From contig DAIPHL010000109.1 of assembly GCA_036771375.1 (NCBI GenBank), forward strand, positions 1 to 7,500: a stretch of DNA of 7,500 nucleotides, given 5' to 3'. Below, one piece after another: positions 1 to 5,536 of the stretch; within the stretch, counting starts at the first letter, position 1, and each line of letters starts with the position of its first letter. Origin of the DNA: DAIPHL01 sp036771375 (GTDB lineage: Bacteria > Synergistota > Synergistia > Synergistales > Synergistaceae). The notes beneath the pieces are model-generated. The model was not told the DNA's origin, did not search any database, and worked only from the letters and a program-made list of their open reading frames with translations. Both the position numbers and the translations under genes were made by a program.

Positions 1-187
1 GGTCGGCGCCCATACGGTCCGCCAATTGAAGGAACTCACGAAGCGCCTCTGTCGCCTCCGGACCGAAAGGGTGTTCCGCCGTCGCTTCTTCGCGACTGAA
101 AACGCTCCGAATCTTCAGCAAGGACCAAAGACTCGATACAAGCTCGTCGAAATGTTCGTCGACCAGGTCATGTATTCCTGTAACCAT
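1..187 (-). CDS. M20 family dipeptidase (PepV/Sapep-like), N-terminal fragment
   Basis: Only the first 62 codons are in the window; the gene continues past the left edge. The translated start contains a HFDELVSSLWSLLKIRSVFS stretch followed by HPFGPEATEALREFLQLADR. This is the pattern of the PepV/Sapep group of M20 metallopeptidases, where an N-terminal helix is followed by the L-I-x-S-V strand and the PFG turn. Such enzymes are cytoplasmic zinc dipeptidases that remove N-terminal residues from short peptides. The metal ligands lie further on and are not visible here, so catalytic competence cannot be judged. ATG at 187 is chosen as the start. An in-frame GTG at 196 is possible, but the AAGG upstream of it is only 3 bases away. 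The gene lies beyond the rplS hairpin, so it is probably a separate transcription unit. The family call is good; the exact substrate is unknown. Confidence 0.75.
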   Translation of the reverse strand, partial: MVTGIHDLVDEHFDELVSSLWSLLKIRSVFSREEATAEHPFGPEATEALREFLQLADRMGAD

Positions 188-287
188 CTTTTTCACCCGC
201 CTTACGATCGCTTCGCCGCCACCGTCATCCCGTCTTGCGATTTTAAGAAGGCATTCATTCGGGACACCGGTCTGCCTTGGGCGTCAT

Positions 288-319
288 GGAAAGAGAGCTG
301 CGCGACAAACGCGCAGCTC
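288..319 (-). terminator. Intrinsic terminator after rplS
   Basis: A perfect 10-bp GC-rich stem (GAGCTGCGCG at 295-304 with CGCGCAGCTC at 310-319) encloses a 5-base loop, 11 bases beyond the rplS stop codon. On the minus strand the stem is followed by TCTTTCC, a short and impure T tract, and is preceded by an A run at 328-332. The position and stem strength fit a Rho-independent terminator ending the seven-gene unit. The weak T tract means some readthrough into the dipeptidase gene is possible. Confidence 0.75.
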
Positions 320-330
320 CGCCGAGGTTT

Positions 331-690
331 TTAGTTGAAGTCCCTGCGTTCCTTGATACGAGCGGCCTTGCCGCTGAGCTTGCGAAGATAGTACAGTTTC
401 GCGCGCTTGACCTTGCCGAGTCGTGTGACCTCGATCTTGTCGATGCTTGGACAGTGCAGAGGAAAGATCCTTTCCACACCGATGCCGCCGGACATCTTGC
501 GAACGATGAAATTCTCCCGCAAACCTCCGTGCTGGCGTCCGATCACCACACCCTCAAACACCTGTATGCGTTCGCGGTTGCCTTCCTTTACCTTGACGTG
601 CACCTTTACGGTGTCTCCGGCTCGAAAGGTGGGAATCGTCTCCTTTCGATACCGTTTTTCAACCAGTGCTATTCTCGGATCGATCATCAT
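331..690 (-). CDS. rplS: 50S ribosomal protein L19
   Basis: This 119-residue protein is a full-length L19, a large-subunit protein located at the interface with the 30S subunit. Diagnostic stretches are FRAGDTVKVHVKVKEGNRER (residues 22-41), IQVFEGVVIGR, the RKMSGGIGVERIFPLH segment, and the basic C-terminal AKLYYLRKLSGKAARIKERR. The length is normal for the family (about 115-125). Two ATG codons are adjacent (690-688 and 687-685). The first is preferred because AAAGGAG sits 6 bases upstream of it. It is the last gene of the unit, 44 bases after the trmD fusion gene, and is followed directly by the terminator hairpin. The trmD-rplS order is the usual bacterial one. Confidence 0.97.
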   Translation of the reverse strand: MMIDPRIALVEKRYRKETIPTFRAGDTVKVHVKVKEGNRERIQVFEGVVIGRQHGGLRENFIVRKMSGGIGVERIFPLHCPSIDKIEVTRLGKVKRAKLYYLRKLSGKAARIKERRDFN

Positions 691-734
691 ATATTACTCC
701 TTTCGTAAATCGTTTGCTTATGGACCATCCGTCT

Positions 735-2018
735 TCAACGAAAACCGAAAAATCTGTCCAACACAACGGACGCCGCACTTCTGACCGACAGATGATTGTA
801 AGTGCCCTCCCCTCCTGCGATCGGTGACATGATCGACGAGGAGCGCTCGAAAATCTCGTCGTGCAACCCCGAACCGGTTCCGAAGAGAAAGACGACCGGA
901 CGATCCAGTCCCAATAGCTCCCTCTTCAAACCCTTCCAATGCCGAGAGCCCTCTCGTTCCTTCGCCGTCGTCGCGATCGTATACGGCGGAGATTTCTCTT
1001 TTTTTTCCACCCACGCAAGCGCTTTGTCAAATTCCGCAAAAGTCTTGATCGTCCTCATGGCCGCGCTCCGGTCCGGATTGTACTCGGCTCCATACCCCGT
1101 CAACCAATGGGATGCAATGCGTTTTACCATCTCGCGTTGAGCTGCAAGCGGCGTAACGATCAGATACTTTTTTACGCCATACGTCCGACAGGCCCTTGCG
1201 ATGTCATGCAGATCCATCCCGGTAATCGACGTCGTGCCTTTATTTCCGTTTCGGTCCAAGACGGGATGGTGCAGCTGAATTACATAAACACCCTTTTTGA
1301 GATAGGGCATGATCCCCGCTCCGGACAGAAGATCCGGCCGCCGTGCAAGGGTTCTTTCCACGGCGGTTTCCCTCCGAAAGGATTCGATGCGTCTTGCGTC
1401 TCCACTCAGCAAAACTTCCGGAACCTCGCAATCGCGATAATTTGCCGGCCTGGTATAGTGCGGATGGTCGAGCATCCCGGAATAAAACGAATCCTCCCTG
1501 ACGGCCCGCTCCCTTCCAACAACTCCTTTTACCAGCCTCGATACGGCATCTACGATGGCAAGAGCGGGCAGCTCTCCTCCCGTCAGGACGAAATCGCCGA
1601 GAGAGACCTCCAGATCGACGTTCCGTTCGACAAAACGCTCGTCGACCCCTTCGTAATGACCGCACACGACAACCAGACGTTTCATCTTGGAGATCCCGTA
1701 CAAATCCTCGATCAACTCCTGGTGGAGCGGGACGCCTTGTGGGCTGGGATACAGGACGTATCTTTCCTTCTTCGGCGCGATGGCGTCGAGCGCTTTTTCC
1801 AACGGTTCGGCCATCAACACCATACCGCCTCCGCCAAAACTGTAATCGTCGATCTGCCTGTAGCTGCCGGGTGCAAAATCACGAACATCGACAGCCGCCA
1901 CCTTCAATTTTCCGGATTCGATCCCTCTGCCAAGGACGCTCGTGGACAAATATCCCTTCAAGAGATCGGGGAAAGCCGTAACGATAAAAATTTCGCTGCG
2001 GTTGGAATTCAATCCCAC
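735..2018 (-). CDS. trmD: tRNA (guanine-N1-)-methyltransferase TrmD fused to a TM1570-type SPOUT RNA methyltransferase domain
   Basis: The 427-residue protein is much longer than ordinary TrmD (about 230-260). Residues 8-232 are TrmD, which methylates N1 of G37 in tRNA using S-adenosylmethionine and prevents frameshifting. Visible motifs are FGGGGMV (61-67), PSPQG (91-95), GHYEGVDER (120-128), SLGDFVLTGGELPA (139-152) and the EDSF/LDHPHYTRP segment (176-191) that holds the conserved catalytic region. Residues about 237-427 match the separate SPOUT methyltransferase family represented by Thermotoga TM1570: VYVIQLHHPVLDRNGN (244-259), TSITGMDLHDIARACRTYGV, LFGTGSGLHDE (378-388) and a C-terminal NHLSVRSAASVVLDR knot-like segment. 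Its substrate is unknown to me. The start is GTG, with GGAGG 4 bases upstream, overlapping the end of rimM by 10 bases. The TrmD call is very firm; the second-domain family call is firm at family level only. Confidence 0.95.
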   Translation of the reverse strand: MGLNSNRSEIFIVTAFPDLLKGYLSTSVLGRGIESGKLKVAAVDVRDFAPGSYRQIDDYSFGGGGMVLMAEPLEKALDAIAPKKERYVLYPSPQGVPLHQELIEDLYGISKMKRLVVVCGHYEGVDERFVERNVDLEVSLGDFVLTGGELPALAIVDAVSRLVKGVVGRERAVREDSFYSGMLDHPHYTRPANYRDCEVPEVLLSGDARRIESFRRETAVERTLARRPDLLSGAGIMPYLKKGVYVIQLHHPVLDRNGNKGTTSITGMDLHDIARACRTYGVKKYLIVTPLAAQREMVKRIASHWLTGYGAEYNPDRSAAMRTIKTFAEFDKALAWVEKKEKSPPYTIATTAKEREGSRHWKGLKRELLGLDRPVVFLFGTGSGLHDEIFERSSSIMSPIAGGEGTYNHLSVRSAASVVLDRFFGFR

Positions 2019-2569
2019 AACCCCTCCAAAAGGGAGATTTTCATCACACCCGCATCCACATCGATATCACGCACGACGCTCGCCACGGCCGGGATCATTT
2101 TCAGATCGCCGTCGGGAGTTCGGATCCGGTATACGTCGTTCCCGCCGGTCGGCATGACGTCCTCCACTTTTCCAAGGTGCCTGTCACCGTCCACGTCGAA
2201 GACGTCCATCCCGAGCAAAGAGTCTATCCAGTACTCCCCTTCTCCGAGCGTTACACGCTCCTCGCGGGAGACTGTAATGAACGCTCCGGCGAGGGCCTCG
2301 GCTCCGTCCCGATCTTCTATGCCGGCGACCGTCACGAGGAGCTGTTTTCTGCTTTCGTTGGAGGCGACTTTTTGCACCGCCAACTTAAGAGGCGGCTTGC
2401 CCGTCCTCTCCACGTAAAGCGTGTCCATCTCGAAAAACCGCGCCGGGTAATCGGTCAGCGGGTAAACCCTCAGAGCACCCTTGATCCCATGGGCCCCAAG
2501 AATCCTTCCGATTTGGACGCGTTCCGAATTCAGATCGCCGCTGTCGGGTTTCCTACGCGAGGTCGACAT
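2009..2569 (-). CDS. rimM: 16S rRNA processing / 30S maturation factor RimM
   Basis: This 186-residue protein matches RimM, which binds ribosomal protein S19 and helps mature the head of the 30S subunit. The N-terminal RimM domain begins at about residue 18 with VQIGRILGAHGIKGALRVYP (18-37), followed by the LYVER strand. The PRC-barrel domain covers about residues 111-186, from the EYWIDSLLGMDVFD segment through the IPAVASVVRDIDVDAGVMKI segment, ending LLEGL. The ATG start lies inside the end of khpA (17-base overlap) and has only a weak GA-rich ribosome site. Translation is therefore probably coupled to khpA. This start adds about 17 polar residues before the conserved core; no better in-frame ATG, GTG or TTG was seen between it and the core. 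Confidence 0.95.
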   Translation of the reverse strand: MSTSRRKPDSGDLNSERVQIGRILGAHGIKGALRVYPLTDYPARFFEMDTLYVERTGKPPLKLAVQKVASNESRKQLLVTVAGIEDRDGAEALAGAFITVSREERVTLGEGEYWIDSLLGMDVFDVDGDRHLGKVEDVMPTGGNDVYRIRTPDGDLKMIPAVASVVRDIDVDAGVMKISLLEGLWD

Positions 2570-2792
2570 CCACTTTCTCGCCGGGTTTGACGGCGGCCGC
2601 CTTTGCCACGAGTCTGATTGCGTTTATGGTGGCCCCCCGTTTCCCGATTACACGCCCCACATCGTCTACGTCGGTGGAAATCGTGACCATCACCGCGCCG
2701 GAATCGCTGCGGTCGCTTGTAACCTCTACCGCATCGGGTTTATTGACCAGTTGTTTTACAATATCTCTGACGATACCATGATAATCCGGCAT
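2553..2792 (-). CDS. khpA: KH-domain RNA-binding protein KhpA (YlqC family)
   Basis: This is a 79-residue single type II KH-domain protein of normal family length. The core is DVGRVIGKRGATINAIR, with the RNA-contacting G-x-x-G loop as GKRG (residues 50-53) in the usual position between two helices. In Firmicutes, KhpA dimerises and pairs with KhpB as an RNA chaperone affecting cell-wall synthesis and division; that role is family knowledge, not visible here. ATG has GGAGG 5 bases upstream. The gene sits 15 bases after rpsP and overlaps rimM by 17 bases. The rpsP-khpA-rimM-trmD order is common in Firmicutes and Thermotogae. Confidence 0.93.
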   Translation of the reverse strand: MPDYHGIVRDIVKQLVNKPDAVEVTSDRSDSGAVMVTISTDVDDVGRVIGKRGATINAIRLVAKAAAVKPGEKVDVDLA

Positions 2793-2807
2793 GGAAACCT
2801 CCGCGCT

Positions 2808-3086
2808 TCATTCACCCTTCGGCGTTTTGTTCTCCGTAAAACGATCCCAGACGCCGACCTTGCGAAGCAAGGCTCTCGCAGTGTCGGACGGAAGAGCTCC
2901 GTTTTTCAGCCAATGCATGGCCCGCTCCTCGTTCACCGTTACCTCGGCCGGGTCCGTCATCGGGTTATACGTCCCCAGCATTTCGATGAAGCGCCCATCT
3001 CTGGGAGAGCGTGAATCCGCCACCACCAAGCGGTAAAAAGGAGCCTTCTTCTTTCCATGACGTGCCAAACGAATACGAACTGCCAT
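2808..3086 (-). CDS. rpsP: 30S ribosomal protein S16
   Basis: The 92-residue protein begins MAVRIRLARHGKKKAPFYRL, the hallmark of S16, and continues with VVADSRSPRDGRFIEMLGTY (residues 21-40). It is an early-binding small-subunit protein that stabilises the 5' domain of 16S rRNA. The ATG at 3086 is chosen because S16 proteins almost always start MAVRIRL or MVKIRL. An in-frame TTG two codons upstream (3092) lies 6 bases from a strong GGAGGTG, whereas the ATG lies 12 bases from it. A product with two extra residues is therefore possible. A 76-base spacer containing two small hairpins separates it from ffh. Confidence 0.96.
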   Translation of the reverse strand: MAVRIRLARHGKKKAPFYRLVVADSRSPRDGRFIEMLGTYNPMTDPAEVTVNEERAMHWLKNGALPSDTARALLRKVGVWDRFTENKTPKGE

Positions 3087-3098
3087 ATGCAAAAAACA

Positions 3099-3152
3099 CC
3101 TCCTGAATTTATCCGGGCGATGAGACCGCCCCTTGAAACAGACGTTCGTCTG
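3099..3152 (-). promoter_or_regulatory. ffh-rpsP spacer with two small hairpins and the rpsP ribosome binding site
   Basis: Between the ffh stop and rpsP there are two inverted repeats. CAGAC/GTCTG (3139-3143 with 3148-3152) has a 4-base loop and weak flanking AAA/TTT pairing. GGGCG/CGCCC (3115-3119 with 3127-3131) has a 7-base loop. GGAGG follows at 3099-3103. No strong T tract follows either hairpin on the minus strand, so a full terminator is unlikely. They could mark an RNA processing site, attenuation, or a control element setting rpsP expression apart from ffh. Function is inferred only. Confidence 0.35.
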
Positions 3153-3162
3153 CCGTTTACAC

Positions 3163-4518
3163 CTATCCCTTGAACAAGTTCTTCATCATCCCGGGAAGCT
3201 TGAAATTTTTCGAGCCCAATTTCGTCATCTTTCCGAATGACTTCATCATGCCCTTCATCTGCTCGTACTGCGCAAGAACCTGATTGACCATCTGGACACT
3301 CGTTCCTGAACCCTCCGCGATACGTCTGCGCCGGCTCCCTTTGATGATTTCCGGAGATCGGCGCTCTTTTTTCGTCATCGACAGGATGATGGCCTCGGTG
3401 TGCTTGATCCTGGAAGGATCAATCTCCGCCCCTTTCAAGGCTTTCACTCCTCCCGGCAGGGGCAACATCTCCAGAACCTTGTCAAGCGGGCCCAGTTTTT
3501 TTATCTGTTGGATGTGAAGCAACATATCCTCCATGGTAAATCTGTTTTTCTTGAAGCTGTCGGCGATGCGGTCGACATCCGCCTCGGTCGTGGATCGTTC
3601 CAGCTTCTCCATGAGCCCCATCATGTCGCCCATGCCCATAATGCGCTGCGCCATTCGTTTGGAGTCGAAGATCTCCAGATCCTCGACCCGTTCCCCGACA
3701 CCGGCAAGCTTTATGGGAACACCGGTCGTCGCTTTTATTGCAAGCGCCGGACCACCCCGGGCATCGCCGTCCATTTTGGAGAGAACGACTCCGGTGAGCC
3801 CCAGCTTTTCATGGAACCTGGACGAAACCTCGACGGCTTCCTGCCCCGTCATCGAGTCGACGACGAGAAGGATTTCAAACGGCGGCACATCGCGCTTCAT
3901 GGCCTCCAACTCGGTCATCAGGTCGTCGTCGAGCTGCAGCCGTCCCGCCGTATCGAGCAAAATCAAGTCGCACAGACGATCCGAAGCGAACGCGATGGAC
4001 TCCCTCGCGACCTTGCACGGATCCGATTCCCCCTTTGCGGGACCGTAAAAAGCGATTCCGGATTTTTCAGCCAGAACTTTCAGTTGGTCGATCGCGGCCG
4101 GACGCCGGAGGTCGCAGGCGACAAGCAGGGGCTTGTGCGATTTCGCCATGCGTTTTGCGATTTTGACAGCCGTCGTGGTCTTCCCCGATCCCTGCAAGCC
4201 GACCAGCATATAGATCGTGGGAGGTTTCGGTGAAATTCCCAGCGGCACGGGATCTTTCCCCATGATGTCGACGAGCTCTTCGTAGACGATCGTGGCGACC
4301 TGCTGCCCCGGAGTGATCGAGTTCAGGACATCGGCACCGGTGGCCCTCGTTTTGATCGCTTCCACAAGGTCCTTCACGACCCTGTAATTTACGTCGGCCT
4401 CCAGGAGCGCCCTGCGGACCTCGCGGAGCGCGACGCCGACGTCTTCGGCCGTGAGCTTTCCCTTGCCCTTCAGGGAGGAAAAAACAGCCTCAAACCGTTC
4501 TTTCAGTGCTTCAAACAT
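3163..4518 (-). CDS. ffh: Signal recognition particle protein Ffh (SRP54)
   Basis: This 451-residue protein is full-length Ffh, the GTPase of the signal recognition particle. It binds 4.5S/SRP RNA and signal peptides of nascent membrane proteins and docks with FtsY. The N domain (about 1-88) contains the ALLEADVNYRVV helix. The G domain has the P-loop GLQGSGKT (107-114), DLRRPAA (136-142), DTAGR (189-193) and SKMDGDARGG (247-256). The methionine-rich M domain follows, with the RNA-binding segment SRRRRIAEGSGTSVQMVNQV (395-414) and a methionine-rich tail. ATG at 4518 is preferred over upstream in-frame codons because the family starts MFExL, and GGAGGAGGG lies 8 bases upstream. It overlaps ylxM by 8 bases, the usual arrangement for this pair. 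Confidence 0.97.
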   Translation of the reverse strand: MFEALKERFEAVFSSLKGKGKLTAEDVGVALREVRRALLEADVNYRVVKDLVEAIKTRATGADVLNSITPGQQVATIVYEELVDIMGKDPVPLGISPKPPTIYMLVGLQGSGKTTTAVKIAKRMAKSHKPLLVACDLRRPAAIDQLKVLAEKSGIAFYGPAKGESDPCKVARESIAFASDRLCDLILLDTAGRLQLDDDLMTELEAMKRDVPPFEILLVVDSMTGQEAVEVSSRFHEKLGLTGVVLSKMDGDARGGPALAIKATTGVPIKLAGVGERVEDLEIFDSKRMAQRIMGMGDMMGLMEKLERSTTEADVDRIADSFKKNRFTMEDMLLHIQQIKKLGPLDKVLEMLPLPGGVKALKGAEIDPSRIKHTEAIILSMTKKERRSPEIIKGSRRRRIAEGSGTSVQMVNQVLAQYEQMKGMMKSFGKMTKLGSKNFKLPGMMKNLFKG

Positions 4519-4876
4519 CCGACACACCCTCCTCCGACGCGAGCAATCCCTCGACTCGTCGTACAAACACGTCGGGCAGTATGGCGCGATTCTCTCTGAT
4601 TGCCTCGCTCAAGGCACGATATCGCTTTTCCAGCGCACGCACACCCAAATCCTTTTCAAGCGCATCCAGACAATCCCTCGTCCTTCTGAGGAGATCGTAG
4701 GCGCCTTGACGGGTCATACCGAGCACTTCCCCCACCTCGACCATGGAGAGATCGCCCTGCAGCAGAAGCTCACAGGATTTTCGCTGTTTTTCGGTGAGAA
4801 GAACCCCATAGACGTCGAAGAGCTCCCCCAGACGAATGCGCTGTTCCAACAAAAGCTCGTCCTTTGACTGAAACAA
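4511..4876 (-). CDS. ylxM: YlxM family helix-turn-helix protein (UPF0122)
   Basis: The 121-residue product has the YlxM core: IRLGELFDVYGVLLTEKQRK (residues 14-33), then a helix-turn-helix at about 43-67 (LSMVEVGEVLGMTRQGAYDLLRRT), and a helical C-terminal extension. YlxM resembles sigma-factor region 4, and its gene is nearly always beside ffh or ftsY. In streptococci it contributes to SRP pathway function. An upstream in-frame ATG at 4921 would give 136 residues, but that codon lies between the -35 and -10 boxes of the promoter and would not be transcribed. The TTG at 4876 is chosen instead: it has GAGGTGATC just upstream with suitable spacing and puts the start close to the conserved core. 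It is the first gene of the unit and overlaps ffh by 8 bases. Confidence 0.9.
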   Translation of the reverse strand: MFQSKDELLLEQRIRLGELFDVYGVLLTEKQRKSCELLLQGDLSMVEVGEVLGMTRQGAYDLLRRTRDCLDALEKDLGVRALEKRYRALSEAIRENRAILPDVFVRRVEGLLASEEGVSDV

Positions 4877-4879
4877 CCC

Positions 4880-4888
4880 GATCACCTC
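4880..4888 (-). promoter_or_regulatory. ylxM ribosome binding site (decides a TTG start)
   Basis: GAGGTGATC is a nine-base match to the complement of the 16S rRNA 3' end. It is followed by GGG and then TTG at 4876. It is the only good site between the predicted transcription start (about 4893) and the conserved YlxM core, so it fixes the TTG as the likely start and implies a very short leader of about 17 bases. Confidence 0.75.
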
Positions 4889-4899
4889 GTAATGGGGGA

Positions 4900-4928
4900 A
4901 TTGTAGCGCGGCAATACGCATACGTCAA
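4900..4928 (-). promoter_or_regulatory. Sigma-70-type promoter of the ylxM-ffh-rpsP-khpA-rimM-trmD-rplS unit
   Basis: On the minus strand, TTGACG (4928-4923) and TACAAT (4905-4900) are separated by exactly 17 bases, each matching the consensus at five of six positions. Transcription would start near 4893, about 17 bases before the TTG start of ylxM. No comparably good promoter was noticed inside the cluster, so this probably drives all seven genes. The -35 box overlaps a perfect palindrome. Confidence 0.82.
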
Positions 4929-4942
4929 GTAATTTACTTGAC
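4924..4942. promoter_or_regulatory. Perfect 19-bp palindrome overlapping the -35 box (candidate operator)
   Basis: GTCAAGTAATTTACTTGAC consists of two 9-base arms around a single central base. The left arm covers five of the six bases of the -35 hexamer of the ylxM promoter. The right arm supplies a second TTGACA facing the other way (4938-4943), but no convincing -10 lies 16-18 bases beyond it. Its symmetry and place suggest binding of a dimeric regulator that would block polymerase. The regulator is unknown, and binding is inferred from position only. Confidence 0.5.
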
Positions 4943-5460
4943 ATCATCTCCCGCAACGATTCCCTCCCGGGCCGGCAGCGGGAAAGCTCAAATCACATCG
5001 AAAAGACGGGATTCACCCATCCGGCACGGAAGAGGCACCGGAATCCGCGGCATCATCCAAAAGTGCGACGTCGTTTTTTGCGTAACCCTCTTCCCTCGCG
5101 CCTGCACCACGAAAAAAGCGGCGATTCTTCATGGAACGAGGAAAAGTCTTGGCGGCGAGTCTTTACTTTTGTAACGCACACACGATTCAAATATTATCTT
5201 GAGGCTGAAGTCCATTTTTTCAACTCGGGGCTTCATCATCCCTATCCTCCCCCTGACGAAGGGATGAAAATTTCAGCTCAAAAGAAAGCAAAAACACAAT
5301 ATCCAATGATTTTATTTTATCATTCGCCCATGAAACCACCGTTCTCCTGTGAATATGTCGTATTTTGTGATAAATATATACTGATTCTAAAAGAGTCATA
5401 ATTTGTCATATACATGTTGTGCATCGCGGAAGCGCTTTATAAAATGATCTTTTAGTACTA
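4943..5460. other. Long non-coding divergent intergenic region, AT-rich in its right half
   Basis: Over 500 bases separate the ribosomal/SRP promoter from the pilC promoter with no convincing gene. Open frames here, such as plus-strand 5063-5401, have no family-like sequence and poor start sites. Positions up to about 5160 keep the GC-rich character of the window; from there on the sequence is clearly AT-rich. Contents worth noting: a weak promoter-like pair TTGTAA-17-TATTAT (5169-5197); a second, TTGTGC-17-TAAAAT (5417-5445); a 6-bp inverted repeat AATGAT/ATCATT (5305-5324); and GTCATA repeated exactly 10 bases apart (5395-5400 and 5405-5410). No tRNA, SRP RNA or riboswitch pattern was recognised. 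Confidence 0.55.
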
Positions 5461-5489
5461 TTGCTGTAAAGGTTTTTTCGTTTTATAAT
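5461..5489 (+). promoter_or_regulatory. Promoter upstream of pilC
   Basis: TTGCTG (5461-5466) and a perfect TATAAT (5484-5489) are 17 bases apart. The -35 box is weak (three of six), which suggests help from an activator or an AT-rich upstream element; the preceding sequence is indeed AT-rich. Transcription would start near 5496, about 40 bases before the pilC GTG. Confidence 0.65.
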
Positions 5490-5536
5490 TGCAAAAACAA
5501 TTTGAACGGACGGAAATCTTTTTTTGAGGTGATGTT

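Noticed and set aside
939..2417. Long plus-strand open frame of 492 codons
   Set aside because: It runs antisense across trmD and rimM, both of which show full conserved motifs on the minus strand; its own translation is low-complexity and resembles no family.
4519..4566. N-terminal extension of Ffh by 16 residues
   Set aside because: The extension lies inside ylxM, is arginine-rich and unlike Ffh; the ATG at 4518 has a strong ribosome site and the usual MFEAL start.
5066..5079. CGACGTCG palindrome followed by six T, terminator-like
   Set aside because: The palindrome has no loop and could only form a 2-bp stem; no gene ends just before it.
5063..5401. 112-codon plus-strand frame in the intergenic region
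   Set aside because: No recognisable domain, no good ribosome binding site, and it spans the GC-rich to AT-rich change; treated as non-coding.
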